NCBI RefSeq assembly: GCF_001591445.1
Contig: NZ_BCUX01000041.1
Coordinates: 1-45,371, forward strand
DNA from: Neobacillus drentensis NBRC 102427
GTDB lineage: Bacteria > Bacillota > Bacilli > Bacillales > Cytobacillaceae
Length of the DNA stretch: 45,371 nt
Direction of reading: 5' to 3'
Numbering within the stretch: the first letter of the stretch is position 1; the number at the start of each line of letters is the position of its first letter. The position numbers and the translations under genes were made by a program. The notes beneath the pieces were generated by a model, which saw only the letters and a program-made list of their open reading frames with translations, did not search any database and had not been told where the DNA came from. Shown here piece after piece: positions 16,249 through 27,800 of this stretch.

Positions 16249-17436
16249 ATGGGGAGAACAGTTATTTTAAGTGGAGTTAGAACACCTTTTGGAAAATTAG
16301 GAGGGGCATTAAGCAGCCTTACCGCTTCGCAACTAGGAGGAATTGCTGTCAAAGAAGCGTTGGTTCGTGCAGAAGTGAAGCCTGAAGATGTTCAGGAAGT
16401 CATCCTGGGAACGGTTTTACAAGGGGGACAGGGACAGATACCATCGCGTCAAGCGTCTCAACATGCCGGTCTGCCATGGGAAGTGAAAACAGAAACAATT
16501 AATAAGGTTTGTGCGTCCGGAATGCGCAGTGTCACCTTGGCTGACCAAATCATTCGCGCTGGCGATGAGGAAGTAATTGTCGCAGGCGGAATGGAATCGA
16601 TGAGCAATGCACCATATCTGCTTCCAAAAGCACGCTGGGGTTTCCGAATGGGCGATGCGCAGGTCAAAGATTTAATGATTCATGACGGTTTGACTTGCAG
16701 CTTTACCGGCGCTCACATGGGCACTTACGGCAACGTATCGGCTGCCGATATGGAAATTAGCCGCGGGGCACAGGACGAGTGGGCATTGCGAAGCCACAAG
16801 CTTGCTGTTGCCGCAATCGAGAGCGGAAAATTTGCTGAAGAAATCGTTGCAGTTGAGGTGCCGCAGATCAGAGGTGCTTCTGTTGTTGTCGAGCATGACG
16901 AATCACCGCGGAAGGATACGTCCCTTGAACGTCTGTCTAAATTAGCCCCAGTATTTAATTCGACAGGGACGATTACAGCCGGGAATGCTCCAGGGGTTAA
17001 TGACGGTGCAGCAGCCCTCGTGTTAATGAGTGAGGAGCGCGCCCATCAAGAAGGTCGTGTTGCTGAAGCGGTGATTGTTGGCCATGCGGCAGTCGCAGTG
17101 GAAGCGAAGGATTTCCCGAAAACACCTGGACTCGTTATTAATGAGCTGTTACGAAAAACAGGAAAAAGCTTGGCGGAAGTGGACTTATTTGAAATCAATG
17201 AAGCTTTTGCTGCAGTGGCATTAGTGAGCGGAAAAATTGCCGGACTGGACCCAGAAAAGATCAATGTTAATGGTGGTGCGGTTGCCTTAGGTCATCCGAT
17301 AGGGGCCAGCGGGGCACGCATTATCCTTACATTAATGCACGAGTTAAAGCGTCGCGGCGGCGGCATTGGGATTGCAGCGATCTGCAGCGGCGGCGGTCAG
17401 GGAGATGCTGTGATGATAGAGGTTCCACGCGGATAA
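16249..17436 (+). CDS. mmgA: Acetyl-CoA acetyltransferase (thiolase)
   Basis: A 395-residue thiolase. The acylated cysteine is in NKVCASGMRS (near 89). The two other catalytic motifs are NEAFAAVA and GGAVALGHPIGASGARI (His near 350), with the C-terminal CSGGGQGDAVM cysteine near 380. It makes or cleaves acetoacetyl-CoA in the cytoplasm. The order mmgA-mmgB-mmgC matches the B. subtilis mother-cell metabolic operon, here moved next to fadF. The ATG follows GGGAGAG. Confidence 0.93.
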   Translation: MGRTVILSGVRTPFGKLGGALSSLTASQLGGIAVKEALVRAEVKPEDVQEVILGTVLQGGQGQIPSRQASQHAGLPWEVKTETINKVCASGMRSVTLADQIIRAGDEEVIVAGGMESMSNAPYLLPKARWGFRMGDAQVKDLMIHDGLTCSFTGAHMGTYGNVSAADMEISRGAQDEWALRSHKLAVAAIESGKFAEEIVAVEVPQIRGASVVVEHDESPRKDTSLERLSKLAPVFNSTGTITAGNAPGVNDGAAALVLMSEERAHQEGRVAEAVIVGHAAVAVEAKDFPKTPGLVINELLRKTGKSLAEVDLFEINEAFAAVALVSGKIAGLDPEKINVNGGAVALGHPIGASGARIILTLMHELKRRGGGIGIAAICSGGGQGDAVMIEVPRG

Positions 17437-17485
17437 TTAATAGTTTTCAAGCTTAAAAGATAAGGTAAAAAATATAAAAAAATCT

Positions 17486-17506
17486 AGGTCGGACTCGTTC
17501 CGACCT
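17486..17506 (+). other. Hairpin just upstream of mmgB
   Basis: AGGTCGGA pairs with TCCGACCT (8 bp, 5-base loop), ending 18 bases before the mmgB ATG. No T-run follows, so it is more likely an RNA-stability or attenuation element than a terminator. Confidence 0.5.
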
Positions 17507-17524
17507 TGCTACGGAGGGAAAAAA

Positions 17525-18376
17525 ATGAAGATTTCAAAGCTTATGGTCATCGGTGCCGGACAAATGGGCTCCGGGATTGCTCAAGTATGTGCCCAGGCCG
17601 GATACAAGGTCATCTTAAATGATTTAAAGCCCGAATTTGTGGAACGCGGCTTTGCTGGAATCAATAAACTACTAACACGGAACGTCGACAAAGGACGCCT
17701 CACCGAAGAACAAAAACAAGACATTCTCGGTAACATCACCATTTCCACCGACCTAAAGGATGCCAGTGACGTCGACCTCGTCATCGAAGCAGCCGTTGAA
17801 AATATGAACATTAAAACAAACATCTTTGCCCAACTCGATGAAATTACCCCAGCCCATACGATTCTAGCGAGCAATACCTCATCACTGCCTATCACCGAAA
17901 TTGCGGCGGCAACCAAGCGTCCGGAAAAAGTCATCGGCATGCATTTCATGAATCCTGTCCCAGTCATGAAGCTCGTCGAAATTATCCGCGGTCTTGCGAC
18001 GGCTGACGAAGTGTACCAAGTCATTGAAGATATGACAAAAACCTTAAGCAAGGTACCCGTTGAAGTCAACGACTTCCCAGGTTTTGTCTCGAACCGGATT
18101 CTGATGCCAATGATCAACGAAGCGATATACACTCTATATGAGGGTGTGGCGACGAAGGAAGCGATTGACGAAGTGATGAAGCTCGGCATGAACCACCCAA
18201 TGGGGCCGTTAACCTTGGCAGATTTTATCGGCTTAGATACTTGTCTTTATATTATGGAAACGCTTCACCGAGGATTTGGAGACGACAAATACCGTCCGTG
18301 CCCGCTTCTCCGCAAATATGTAAAAGCAGGCTGGCTCGGTAAGAAAACAGGACGCGGATTTTATACATACCAATAA
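17525..18376 (+). CDS. mmgB: 3-hydroxybutyryl-CoA dehydrogenase
   Basis: A 283-residue NAD-dependent 3-hydroxyacyl-CoA dehydrogenase. The N-terminal Rossmann motif is [14 protein letters not shown], with Asp31 (LND) as the NAD-selective acid. SNTSSLPIT and [17 protein letters not shown] contain the catalytic His and Asn. The C-terminal dimerisation domain ends [14 protein letters not shown]. It oxidises 3-hydroxybutyryl-CoA to acetoacetyl-CoA, the substrate of MmgA. The ATG follows CGGAGGG with good spacing. It is in the same transcription unit as mmgA and mmgC. Confidence 0.95.
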   Translation: MKISKLMVIGAGQMGSGIAQVCAQAGYKVILNDLKPEFVERGFAGINKLLTRNVDKGRLTEEQKQDILGNITISTDLKDASDVDLVIEAAVENMNIKTNIFAQLDEITPAHTILASNTSSLPITEIAAATKRPEKVIGMHFMNPVPVMKLVEIIRGLATADEVYQVIEDMTKTLSKVPVEVNDFPGFVSNRILMPMINEAIYTLYEGVATKEAIDEVMKLGMNHPMGPLTLADFIGLDTCLYIMETLHRGFGDDKYRPCPLLRKYVKAGWLGKKTGRGFYTYQ

Positions 18377-18452
18377 ACCTAGCTTCTTCGAAAAAGGGGT
18401 CGTGAAGATGATGAGTACCACGATATTACATTCCTCCAAAGGGGAGACCACC

Positions 18453-19583
18453 ATGAATCTGACATTCACCGAAGAGCAAGAAATGATGCGAAAAATGGTC
18501 CGCGATTTTGCCAACAACGAAATTGCGCCATTTATTGAAAATATGGAAAGAGGAGAATTCCCGCGCGAAATCCTCCGGAAAATGGGCGAACTTGGCCTGA
18601 TGGGGATTCCCGTACCGGAAAAATACGGCGGGTCTGCAATGGATTTCACCTCCTATATTATTGCCATTAATGAGCTATCCAAAGTTAGTGCGACGGTTGG
18701 AGTGATTTTGTCTGTCCATACCTCGGTCTGCACGAATCCGATTGTCTATTTTGGCACTGAAGAACAGAAAAACAAGTATGTGCCAAAGCTTGCGTCAGGG
18801 GAGTACCTCGGGGCATTTTGCTTAACCGAGCCGAGCTCCGGTTCAGATGCAGCCAGCTTAAAGTCACGTGCGGTTAAGAAGGGCGATCATTACGTCATCA
18901 ACGGCTCGAAGGTATTCATCACGAACGGCGGCGAGGCCGATGTTTATATTGTTTTTGCGAAAACAAATCCGGAACTGGGCAGCAAGGGGATTTCTGCGTT
19001 TATTGTTGAAAAAAATACCCCGGGCTTTATCGTCGGTAAGGACGAGAAGAAAATGGGTCTGCATGGTTCGAGAACCGTTCAGCTCACCTTCGAAGATATG
19101 CACGTTCCAGCAGAGAACCTGCTCGGTGCGGAAGGCGAAGGTTTTAAAATCGCAATGGCAAACCTTGATGTCGGCCGCATTGGAATCGCGACCCAGGCAC
19201 TCGGGATTGCCGAGGCCGCACTGTCCGCCGCAACCACGTATGCGATGGACCGTCAGCAATTTGGCAAACCTATCGCCCGAAAGCAAGGAATTGGCTTTAA
19301 GCTTGCCGACATGGCGACCAGTGTGGAAGCCGCGAGACTATTAGTCTATCGTGCAGCCTACCTTCGAACCCATGGCCTGAAATGTACTTTGGAGGCATCA
19401 ATGGCGAAATTGTTCGCGGCCAAAACAGCAGTCGAGGTTACAACCGAAGCGATTCAAGTCTTTGGCGGCTACGGTTACACCGAAGATTATCCCGTCGAGC
19501 GCTATTTCCGCGATGCAAAAATAACTGAAATTTATGAAGGTACGAGTGAAATTCAACGAATCGTGATTAGTAAGCATTTATAA
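18453..19583 (+). CDS. mmgC: Short-chain acyl-CoA dehydrogenase MmgC
   Basis: A 376-residue FAD-dependent acyl-CoA dehydrogenase. Signatures are [14 protein letters not shown] (flavin binding), the [11 protein letters not shown] region, [16 protein letters not shown] and the catalytic Glu in [10 protein letters not shown]. It makes the trans-2,3 double bond and passes electrons to ETF. The ATG at 18453 is chosen because AAAGGGGAG lies 8 bases upstream and the product then starts [12 protein letters not shown]; a longer frame from 18402 lacks a ribosome site. It is closely related to the downstream acdA product, suggesting old duplication and different chain specificity. Confidence 0.92.
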   Translation: MNLTFTEEQEMMRKMVRDFANNEIAPFIENMERGEFPREILRKMGELGLMGIPVPEKYGGSAMDFTSYIIAINELSKVSATVGVILSVHTSVCTNPIVYFGTEEQKNKYVPKLASGEYLGAFCLTEPSSGSDAASLKSRAVKKGDHYVINGSKVFITNGGEADVYIVFAKTNPELGSKGISAFIVEKNTPGFIVGKDEKKMGLHGSRTVQLTFEDMHVPAENLLGAEGEGFKIAMANLDVGRIGIATQALGIAEAALSAATTYAMDRQQFGKPIARKQGIGFKLADMATSVEAARLLVYRAAYLRTHGLKCTLEASMAKLFAAKTAVEVTTEAIQVFGGYGYTEDYPVERYFRDAKITEIYEGTSEIQRIVISKHL

Positions 19584-19631
19584 AGAAAAGTGGAAGCGCT
19601 CGCATAGTGGCGTATGGACTGGAGCTAGACA
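19584..19631. repeat. Dispersed hairpin element, short form
   Basis: A copy running from AGAAAAGTGGAAGCGC to CTGGAGCTAGAC, directly after the mmgC stop codon. It separates mmgC from acdA. Confidence 0.75.
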
Positions 19632-19657
19632 GCCATCTAAGTTCAAAACTTAATTTT

Positions 19658-19675
19658 TTAATATACTTTCATTCA
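19658..19675 (+). promoter_or_regulatory. Weak FadR-like site before acdA
   Basis: An 18-base stretch ending TTTCATTCA matches the recalled FadR box at 13 of 18 positions, all of the right half. It overlaps a TATACT hexamer (19662-19667) that could be a -10. Tentative. Confidence 0.25.
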
Positions 19676-19691
19676 AATAGGGGGACTTGAA

Positions 19692-20831
19692 ATGAACTTT
19701 AAATTATCTGAAGAGCATGAAATGATTCGAAAAATGGTACGTGATTTTGCACGCAATGAAGTTGCACCGACCGCAGCCGAGCGGGATGAGGAAGAGCGTT
19801 TTGACCGCGAGATTTTTGACAAAATGGCGGAGCTTGGCTTAACAGGAATTCCGTGGCCGGAAGAGTACGGCGGAATTGGCAGTGATTTTCTTGCTTACTG
19901 TATTGCTGTTGAGGAACTGTCCCGTGTGGACGCATCGACAGGTGTGATGCTGTCAGCCCATACTTCACTGGCGGGCTGGCCAATTTATAAATTCGGAAAT
20001 GAAGAGCAAAAGCAAACCTACTTGCGCCCTTTAGCAGAAGGAACGAAAATCGGCGCCTACGGCTTAACAGAGCCCGGCAGCGGTTCCGATGCAGGCGGGA
20101 TGAGAACAACTGCCCGTTTAGAAGGGGATCACTATGTCCTAAATGGTTCAAAAATATTCATAACAAATGGCGGTGTGGCTGACATTTATGTCGTGTTTGC
20201 GTTAACAGATCCAACAAGTAAACAAAAAGGAACGACCGCTTTTATCGTCGAGAGCGACTTCCCGGGCTTTTCGGTTGGAAAAAAAGAAAAGAAACTCGGC
20301 ATTCGTTCCTCACCAACCACAGAAATTATTTTTGAAGATTGCAAGGTTCCCGTTGCGAACCGACTCGGCGAAGAAGGTGAAGGCTTTAAAGTTGCGATGA
20401 TGACCCTTGACGGCGGCCGTAACGGCATCGCTGCTCAAGCCGTCGGAATTGCCCAAGGTGCGCTTGACGCGGCTGCGGATTATGCGAAGGAACGCCATCA
20501 ATTTGGCAAACCAATTGTAGCCAATCAAGGTATTGGCTTTAAGCTTGCCGATATGGCAACAGGGATTGAGGCGGCCAGATTATTAACCTATCAAGCGGCA
20601 TGGCTGGAGTCACAAGGTCTGCCGTACGGCAAAGAGTCGGCGATGTCGAAATTGTTTGCCGGCGATACGGCGATGAAGGTGACAACCGAAGCGGTTCAAG
20701 TCTTTGGCGGTTACGGCTATACGAAGGATTATCCAGTCGAGCGCTTTATGCGCGATGCAAAAATCACGCAAATCTACGAGGGCACGCAAGAAATTCAACG
20801 TCTTGTTATCTCACGGATGATCACGAAATAA
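19692..20831 (+). CDS. acdA: Acyl-CoA dehydrogenase AcdA
   Basis: A 379-residue acyl-CoA dehydrogenase equivalent to B. subtilis Acd[43 protein letters not shown] and [12 protein letters not shown] (catalytic Glu) are all present. It carries out the first beta-oxidation step, probably on short or branched acyl-CoAs such as those feeding IcmF. The ATG follows AGGGGGA. The TetR gene begins 13 bases after the stop, so the two are likely co-transcribed. In B. subtilis acdA sits directly between fadF and rpoE. Confidence 0.93.
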   Translation: MNFKLSEEHEMIRKMVRDFARNEVAPTAAERDEEERFDREIFDKMAELGLTGIPWPEEYGGIGSDFLAYCIAVEELSRVDASTGVMLSAHTSLAGWPIYKFGNEEQKQTYLRPLAEGTKIGAYGLTEPGSGSDAGGMRTTARLEGDHYVLNGSKIFITNGGVADIYVVFALTDPTSKQKGTTAFIVESDFPGFSVGKKEKKLGIRSSPTTEIIFEDCKVPVANRLGEEGEGFKVAMMTLDGGRNGIAAQAVGIAQGALDAAADYAKERHQFGKPIVANQGIGFKLADMATGIEAARLLTYQAAWLESQGLPYGKESAMSKLFAGDTAMKVTTEAVQVFGGYGYTKDYPVERFMRDAKITQIYEGTQEIQRLVISRMITK

Positions 20832-20843
20832 GGCGGTTAGAGG

Positions 20844-21491
20844 ATGATGAAAAAACGGGAAGTACTGGCTTCTGTAAAGGATGAACGCCTGGTTCAGAAA
20901 AGGCGTGATCAGATGATCAAAGGGGCGGTCACCCTTTTTAAGGAAAAGGGATTCCACCGGACAACGACAAGGGAAATCGCTAAAGCGGCCGGTTTTAGCA
21001 TCGGGACCCTTTACGAATATATCCGCTCTAAGGAAGACGTCCTTTACCTCGTCTGTGACAGTATCTACGATCATGTTCGCGAACGCCTCGAGGAGGACCT
21101 TGAGCAGAATATCGGCACCCTTTCAAGTCTGAAACTAGGGGTGGGGCATTATTTCCGTGTCGTGGATGAGATGCAGGATGAAGTGCTTGTCATGTATCAG
21201 GAGGCTAAATCACTGACAAAGGATGCCCTTCCCTATGTTTTAAAAAAGGAATTCGAAATGGCGGCGATGTTTGAGAGCCTGATTGTCCGCTGTGTGGAAA
21301 ATGGCGAGCTGCAGCTATCAGAAAAACAGATTGAATTGATTTCCCATAACATTATTGTTAAGGGACAAATGTGGGCCTTTCGGCGCTGGGCATTGCAAAA
21401 ATTATATACACTGGATGAATATATTGAACTGCAAACCGAGCAATTGTTTCACGGCATTCAATCGTCGGGCCACGCAAAGTGCGAACCGTGA
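20844..21491 (+). CDS. TetR/AcrR family regulator of the acyl-CoA block
   Basis: A 215-residue one-domain TetR regulator. The helix-turn-helix is at about 35-70 (GFHRTTTREIAKAAGFSIGTLYEYIRSKEDVL). The helical C-terminal ligand domain is specific to this group. It differs in sequence from B. subtilis FadR (YsiA), so it is probably a second acyl-CoA responsive repressor, local to mmg/acdA/icmF. It lies 13 bases after acdA, and its stop codon abuts the icmF upstream frame, which points to co-transcription. Its effector and operator are not shown by the sequence. The ATG at 20847 is an alternative start. Confidence 0.85.
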   Translation: MMKKREVLASVKDERLVQKRRDQMIKGAVTLFKEKGFHRTTTREIAKAAGFSIGTLYEYIRSKEDVLYLVCDSIYDHVRERLEEDLEQNIGTLSSLKLGVGHYFRVVDEMQDEVLVMYQEAKSLTKDALPYVLKKEFEMAAMFESLIVRCVENGELQLSEKQIELISHNIIVKGQMWAFRRWALQKLYTLDEYIELQTEQLFHGIQSSGHAKCEP

Positions 21492-21530
21492 ATGGAGTTC
21501 GAGTTCAATTTTATAAAAAGGGGGAGAACG

Positions 21531-24500
21531 ATGGGGAATTATCAGCCTAAACATCATATTCGCTTTGTCACAGCTTCAAGTTTGTTTGACGGGCATGATG
21601 CTTCGATCAATATTATGAGGCGGATTCTGCAGGCGAGCGGGGCGGAGGTTATTCACCTTGGTCATAATCGCTCGGTCGAGGAGGTTGTCAACGCGGCGAT
21701 TCAGGAGGACGTCCAAGGGATTGCGATTTCTTCGTATCAAGGCGGTCATGTTGAGTACTTTAAATATATGTATGATTTGCTAAAAGAAAAAGGTGCGCCG
21801 AACATCCGCATTTTTGGCGGCGGCGGCGGCGTCATCATCCCGCGGGAAATTGATGAGCTCCATGAGTACGGGATTTCGTGGATTTTCTCACCTGAGGATG
21901 GCCGCAGGCTGGGGCTGCAAGGGATGATTGACCGGATGATGGAGGAGTGCGATTTTGCGACGGTGCCGCCGGATGTGGCGGAGCAAATGGAGAAGCTGCC
22001 GTCGGGTGATGTCAATGCAGTCGCGAAGTTGATTACTTTGGCTGAGCTTCATGTCGATAAACGGAACGAGGCAGCGGCCACGGTTGAGCAGGTACTCGAC
22101 CAAGTGAAATCACTGGAGAAGAGGATTCCGGTCATTGGAATTACAGGAACAGGCGGTGCCGGGAAAAGTTCATTAACGGATGAATTGATCCGCCGTTTTA
22201 TTAACGAATTGCCCGATAAAAAAGTGGCGATTCTGTCGGTCGACCCGACGAAGCAAAAGACGGGCGGTGCCTTGCTCGGGGACCGGATTCGCATGAATGC
22301 AATTTTTTCACCGAATGTGTACATGCGCTCTCTGGCGACTCGGCATTCGAAAAGTGAATTATCGCTGGCAATCAGTGATGCAGTTGCCGTCACGAAAGCC
22401 GCTGGTTTTGACCTCGTGATTGTTGAGACAAGCGGGATTGGCCAGGGCGATGCGGAAATCACTGAGATTTGTGATGTGTCCTTGTATGTAATGACGAGTG
22501 AATTTGGGGCGCCGTCACAGCTTGAAAAGATTGATATGATTGATTTTGCCGACTTGATTGTCATCAATAAGTTTGAGCGTAAGGGCTCAGAGGATGCGAA
22601 GCGTCAGGTGCAAAAGCAGTACCAACGCAGTCATATGCTGTTTGAAAAAGAGATTGAAGAGATGCCGGTCTATGGGACAATTGCGAGCCAGTTTAATGAC
22701 CCGGGCACGAATGCGTTATTTGCGGCACTTGTTGAAAAAGTAAATGATAAAATGGGCACGAGCTTGGTGACTTCTTTTAGTAAAAATACCCTGGTTGAAA
22801 AGCAGAACGTGATTATTCCAACGGACCGCCGTTATTATTTACGGGAGATATCCGACACGGTGCGCAGTTATCATAAGAAGGCGGAAGAACAGGCGGATAT
22901 TGCCCGGAAATTATTCCAGTTAGAAGGGGCGATTGAAGCAGTTAAGGAGCAGCCGGAAGTGATTGCTGCTTTAGAAGCGGTCAAGCAAGAAGCCGAAGCA
23001 CGACTGACACCTGAATCACGGAAGATTCTCGATGGGTGGTCTAAAACACGAGAAGCGTATTCGGGTGACAAGTTCGTGACAAGAATCCGTGATAAAGAGA
23101 TTATCACGGTACTACGATCGAAAAGTTTATCTGGCCTTGATATTCCGAAAGTGGTGCTGCCAAAGTATAAGGATTACGGGGAAATTCTCCGCTGGGTCTA
23201 CCAGGAAAATGTGCCAGGTTCGTTCCCGTATACGGCAGGGGTATTCCCGTTTAAGCGTGAGGGTGAAGATCCGAAACGGCAGTTTGCCGGGGAGGGGACA
23301 CCTGAGAGGACGAACCGCCGCTTCCATTATTTATCGAAGGATGATTCCGCGAAACGGTTAAGTACGGCGTTTGACTCGGTAACATTGTACGGGGCAGATC
23401 CCGATTACCGCCCCGATATTTTCGGGAAAGTCGGCGAAAGCGGCGTTAACGTTTGTACGTTGGATGATATGAAAAAGCTATATGACGGCTTTGACCTCTG
23501 CCATCCGTCAACATCCGTTTCAATGACGATTAATGGACCGGCTCCAATTATTTTAGCGATGTTTATGAATACGGCGATTGACCAGCAGGTGCAACAGAAG
23601 GAAGCGGAGCTTGGCCGTATGTTAACGGTTGAGGAATTTGCTGAAGTTCGCGCTTATACGTTACGGACGGTGCGCGGTACGGTCCAAGCCGATATTTTAA
23701 AAGAAGATCAAGGTCAAAATACATGTATTTTTTCAACCGAATTTGCTTTAAGGATGATGGGCGATATTCAGCAATATTTCATTGACCATCAAGTGCGCAA
23801 TTACTATTCCGTATCGATCAGCGGTTATCATATTGCCGAAGCAGGCGCGAATCCAATTTCGCAGCTGGCGTTTACATTGTCGAATGGCTTTACGTTTGTA
23901 GAGTATTATTTAAGCCGCGGGATGAACATTGATGATTTTGCGCCGAACCTGTCGTTCTTCTTCTCGAATGGCTTGGATCCTGAATATACGGTCATCGGTC
24001 GTGTTGCACGAAGGATTTGGGCAACGGTGATGCGCAATAAATATGGTGCCAATGAGCGCAGCCAAAAATTGAAGTATCATGTTCAGACGTCGGGCCGTTC
24101 GCTCCATGCTCAGGAAATTGATTTTAATGATATCCGGACGACACTGCAGGCGTTGATGGCCCTGCAAGATAACTGTAATTCACTCCATACAAATGCCTAT
24201 GATGAAGCAATTACGACGCCAACCGAAGAATCAGTCCGTCGGGCGATGGCGATTCAGATGATTATTACCAAAGAGCATGGCTTATCAAAAAATGAAAATC
24301 CGCTCCAAGGTTCGTTTATTGTCGAGGAGTTAACAGACTTGGTTGAGGAAGCAGTTTTACAAGAGTTTGAGCGTCTGAATGATCGCGGCGGTGTGCTTGG
24401 TTCGATGGAAACGCAGTACCAGCGCGGTAAAATTCAAGATGAATCGATGTATTATGAAATGAAAAAGCATACCGGTGAATTACCGATTATTGGCGTGAAT

Positions 24501-24779
24501 ACGTATTTGAACCCGAATCCTCCGTCCGCGGAAGATGTCAATAATATGGAGATTGCTCGTGCATCCTACGAAGAGAAGGAATTGCAAATTCATAATTTAC
24601 AGGCCTTCCAAGAAAGTCATGCAGCAGCTTCCGGAGAAGCATTGAATCGCTTGAAAGCGGCAGCTGTTAACAATGGCAATGTTTTTGGAGAATTAATGGA
24701 AACTGTAAAGGTCGCCAGCCTCGGACAAATAACGAGGGCACTCTATGAAGTGGGCGGACAATACAGACGGAATATGTAA
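21531..24779 (+). CDS. icmF: Fused isobutyryl-CoA mutase IcmF (B12-dependent)
   Basis: About 1082 residues. The N-terminal cobalamin domain has [16 protein letters not shown] near 15-31, the DxHxxG-type B12 motif with Ser in place of Gly. A MeaI-type G-protein chaperone follows, with P-loop [12 protein letters not shown] near 204-214. The C-terminal mutase barrel contains the substrate region [11 protein letters not shown]. It interconverts isobutyryl-CoA and butyryl-CoA, joining valine and branched-chain catabolism to beta-oxidation. The ATG at 21531 is chosen because GGGGGAG precedes it by 4 bases; an earlier ATG at 21492 lacks a ribosome site. A 43-bp hairpin terminator ends the operon. 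Confidence 0.95.
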   Translation: MGNYQPKHHIRFVTASSLFDGHDASINIMRRILQASGAEVIHLGHNRSVEEVVNAAIQEDVQGIAISSYQGGHVEYFKYMYDLLKEKGAPNIRIFGGGGGVIIPREIDELHEYGISWIFSPEDGRRLGLQGMIDRMMEECDFATVPPDVAEQMEKLPSGDVNAVAKLITLAELHVDKRNEAAATVEQVLDQVKSLEKRIPVIGITGTGGAGKSSLTDELIRRFINELPDKKVAILSVDPTKQKTGGALLGDRIRMNAIFSPNVYMRSLATRHSKSELSLAISDAVAVTKAAGFDLVIVETSGIGQGDAEITEICDVSLYVMTSEFGAPSQLEKIDMIDFADLIVINKFERKGSEDAKRQVQKQYQRSHMLFEKEIEEMPVYGTIASQFNDPGTNALFAALVEKVNDKMGTSLVTSFSKNTLVEKQNVIIPTDRRYYLREISDTVRSYHKKAEEQADIARKLFQLEGAIEAVKEQPEVIAALEAVKQEAEARLTPESRKILDGWSKTREAYSGDKFVTRIRDKEIITVLRSKSLSGLDIPKVVLPKYKDYGEILRWVYQENVPGSFPYTAGVFPFKREGEDPKRQFAGEGTPERTNRRFHYLSKDDSAKRLSTAFDSVTLYGADPDYRPDIFGKVGESGVNVCTLDDMKKLYDGFDLCHPSTSVSMTINGPAPIILAMFMNTAIDQQVQQKEAELGRMLTVEEFAEVRAYTLRTVRGTVQADILKEDQGQNTCIFSTEFALRMMGDIQQYFIDHQVRNYYSVSISGYHIAEAGANPISQLAFTLSNGFTFVEYYLSRGMNIDDFAPNLSFFFSNGLDPEYTVIGRVARRIWATVMRNKYGANERSQKLKYHVQTSGRSLHAQEIDFNDIRTTLQALMALQDNCNSLHTNAYDEAITTPTEESVRRAMAIQMIITKEHGLSKNENPLQGSFIVEELTDLVEEAVLQEFERLNDRGGVLGSMETQYQRGKIQDESMYYEMKKHTGELPIIGVNTYLNPNPPSAEDVNNMEIARASYEEKELQIHNLQAFQESHAAASGEALNRLKAAAVNNGNVFGELMETVKVASLGQITRALYEVGGQYRRNM

Positions 24780-24784
24780 AATAC

Positions 24785-24834
24785 GGTGTCAGGCACCATG
24801 TGAATATTTCACATGGTGCCTGACACCAATTTTT
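24785..24834. terminator. 43-bp palindromic repeat terminator after icmF
   Basis: This is the second copy of the 43-bp hairpin (24785-24827), here with fully complementary 20-bp arms and a TAT loop, then AATTTTTG. Both ends are the dispersed 13-bp core. It starts 5 bases after the icmF stop codon. Confidence 0.88.
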
Positions 24835-24928
24835 GTAATAAATCTTTTTTTATGAGATATTAAATTTTGCGTGAATCTTATATAATGATTTAGCGTACAT
24901 ATTACGAGGGATTTGGGCAGGTGAGCAA

Positions 24929-25126
24929 ATGAAGTTAACTCATATTTTGTTGGTTTTAATTGTTTGTGCCTGGCCATTAAATTATCTCTATCAACGTCAG
25001 TTAGGTGCAATCTCGTTCCTGCTGCTAGCAATCTTTTTTCTAGTGATATCTATTAAGGAGATGAAAAAGCTGAAGCAGGCCGAGAAAAATGATAGTAAAA
25101 AGACTCATCCGCAAAAATTCAAGTGA
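24929..25126 (+). CDS. Small two-helix membrane protein, unknown
   Basis: A 65-residue protein: hydrophobic helix 4-19, short QRQ turn, hydrophobic helix 27-43 and a basic Lys-rich tail. It would lie in the membrane as a hairpin with the tail in the cytoplasm by the positive-inside rule. I do not recognise the family. AGGTGAG sits 4 bases before the ATG, and TATAAT at 24881 could be its -10. The coding-like hydrophobic pattern and ribosome site make it plausible. It lies between the icmF terminator and rpoE. Confidence 0.5.
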   Translation: MKLTHILLVLIVCAWPLNYLYQRQLGAISFLLLAIFFLVISIKEMKKLKQAEKNDSKKTHPQKFK

Positions 25127-25196
25127 AACAACGGATAGCACTAGCATAAACCGGAAGAATTTGTTTATAATGAAGAATATGTATTTTTACAGGTAA

Positions 25197-25231
25197 AGCA
25201 AGCAGCCGCATACACTGGCGCTGGAGCTGGA
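25197..25231. repeat. Degenerate copy of the dispersed hairpin element
   Basis: A truncated copy ending GGCGCTGGAGCTGGAC, in the gap before rpoE. Only the right end is well kept. Confidence 0.55.
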
Positions 25232-25321
25232 CAATTCTCACGTTTATATTAATTCAACGGTTTTGATCTGTCCGTTAATCACTCATTTAAGAGTGTTAAA
25301 TAGAGAAAGGAAGTGCCCAAA

Positions 25322-25897
25322 TTGAGTTTAGCACAATACTCAAAAGAGGAATTACAAGAGTTTTCCCTCATGGAAATGGCTTTTGAATTTTTGAAAAATA
25401 GTAAACAACCGATTGCCTTTGGTGATTTAATAAAGGAAATTAAGAAGGCAGCTGGGATTTCTGAGCAAGAGATTAAATCGAGACTTGCACAGTTTTATAC
25501 CGACATCAATGTAGATGGCCGTTTCCTTTCATTAGGAAGCAATCGCTGGGGACTACGTGTTTGGTATCCAGTCGATACAGCTGAGGAAGAAGTTGTCACA
25601 GTTGTGAAGCCTAAGAAGAAAAAGGCGAAGAAGGTTGTCGATGAAGAAGATCTTGAAGACTTCGATGAAGTGGATGAGATTGAGGATGACTTTGATGACT
25701 TTGACGATGAGGATGATCTGCTGGACGATGAAGAGGATCTCGACATCGACGAAGTGGATGAGTTTGACGATGACGATGATGATGACGTCATTGAGGATGA
25801 GCTTGAAATTGAGTTAGATGAAGAAGATGAGGATCTCGATGAGGACCTTGAAGAAGAAGAAGTGTTTGATGATGAGAAAGAAGTAGAAAAAGACTAA
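25322..25897 (+). CDS. rpoE: RNA polymerase delta subunit
   Basis: A 191-residue protein. The N-terminal globular domain (about 1-90) matches RpoE, with QYSKEELQEFSLMEMAFE and FYTDINVDGRFLSLGSNRWGLRVWYP. The C-terminal half is an almost unbroken Asp/Glu tail after a KKKKAKK stretch, typical of delta. It raises RNA polymerase recycling and promoter selectivity. The TTG at 25322 is preferred: GAAAGGAAG ends 9 bases before it, and the N-terminus then aligns with B. subtilis. A GTG at 25313 abuts the ribosome site. Serine-rich minus-strand frames are mirror images of the acidic tail. Confidence 0.93.
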   Translation: MSLAQYSKEELQEFSLMEMAFEFLKNSKQPIAFGDLIKEIKKAAGISEQEIKSRLAQFYTDINVDGRFLSLGSNRWGLRVWYPVDTAEEEVVTVVKPKKKKAKKVVDEEDLEDFDEVDEIEDDFDDFDDEDDLLDDEEDLDIDEVDEFDDDDDDDVIEDELEIELDEEDEDLDEDLEEEEVFDDEKEVEKD

Positions 25898-25902
25898 TCG
25901 AC

Positions 25903-25931
25903 TTGACTTTTTTATTGTGCCCTTGTAGAAT
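25903..25931 (+). promoter_or_regulatory. pyrG promoter
   Basis: TTGACT (25903-25908), a 17-bp spacer and TAGAAT (25926-25931). Transcription should start at GGGC (25939), the start context that allows G slippage when CTP is low. Confidence 0.85.
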
Positions 25932-25938
25932 CTTTTTT

Positions 25939-26010
25939 GGGCTCCTTAAAAAGGACGATACGTTATTTACTTACAATACGCTCCCTACCAAAAGTAGGCG
26001 GGCGTTTTTT
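25939..26010 (+). promoter_or_regulatory. pyrG CTP-sensing leader attenuator
   Basis: The transcript begins GGGCTCC. A terminator hairpin, ACGCTCCCTAC with GTAGGCGGGCGT then six T, ends at 26010. In B. subtilis, low CTP makes the polymerase add extra G residues at the 5' end; the poly-G then pairs with the CTCCCT arm and blocks the terminator. All required parts are visible: GGGC start, pyrimidine-rich left arm and terminator. Confidence 0.88.
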
Positions 26011-26095
26011 ATTGTTCAAAATTTTATTCGAGCGTAAGGAAAATATTTTTTTACAAAAACCCTTAAACCAACTGAATAATGTACAAACTGTATAA

Positions 26096-27706
<1,611 letters not shown>

Positions 27707-27715
27707 GTTCGTGTG

Positions 27716-27748
27716 CAGGACCAGTTTAATTGGCTGGTCCTGTTTTTT
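27716..27748 (+). terminator. Terminator after pyrG
   Basis: CAGGACCAG (27716-27724) pairs perfectly with CTGGTCCTG (27734-27742), followed by seven T. Confidence 0.92.
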
Positions 27749-27773
27749 TATCCTAAAAAATAATCCAGGGCAA

Positions 27774-27799
27774 TAAAAAAACAGGGCACGTCACCCTGT
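27774..27799 (-). terminator. Terminator of ywjG
   Basis: On the minus strand ACAGGG pairs with CCCTGT around a 7-base loop (27781-27799), followed by a T-run (27774-27780 as A on the plus strand). It directly follows the ywjG stop codon. Confidence 0.8.
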
Positions 27800-27800
27800 T

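Noticed and set aside
22049..22567. 172-codon minus-strand frame inside icmF
   Set aside because: It lies opposite the conserved G-domain of IcmF, with no ribosome site or recognisable protein. Shadow frame; the same applies to the 202-codon frame opposite mmgB.
25495..25791. Serine-rich minus-strand frame opposite rpoE
   Set aside because: GAT/GAA-rich codons of the acidic tail read as Ser/Ser on the other strand. Composition artefact.
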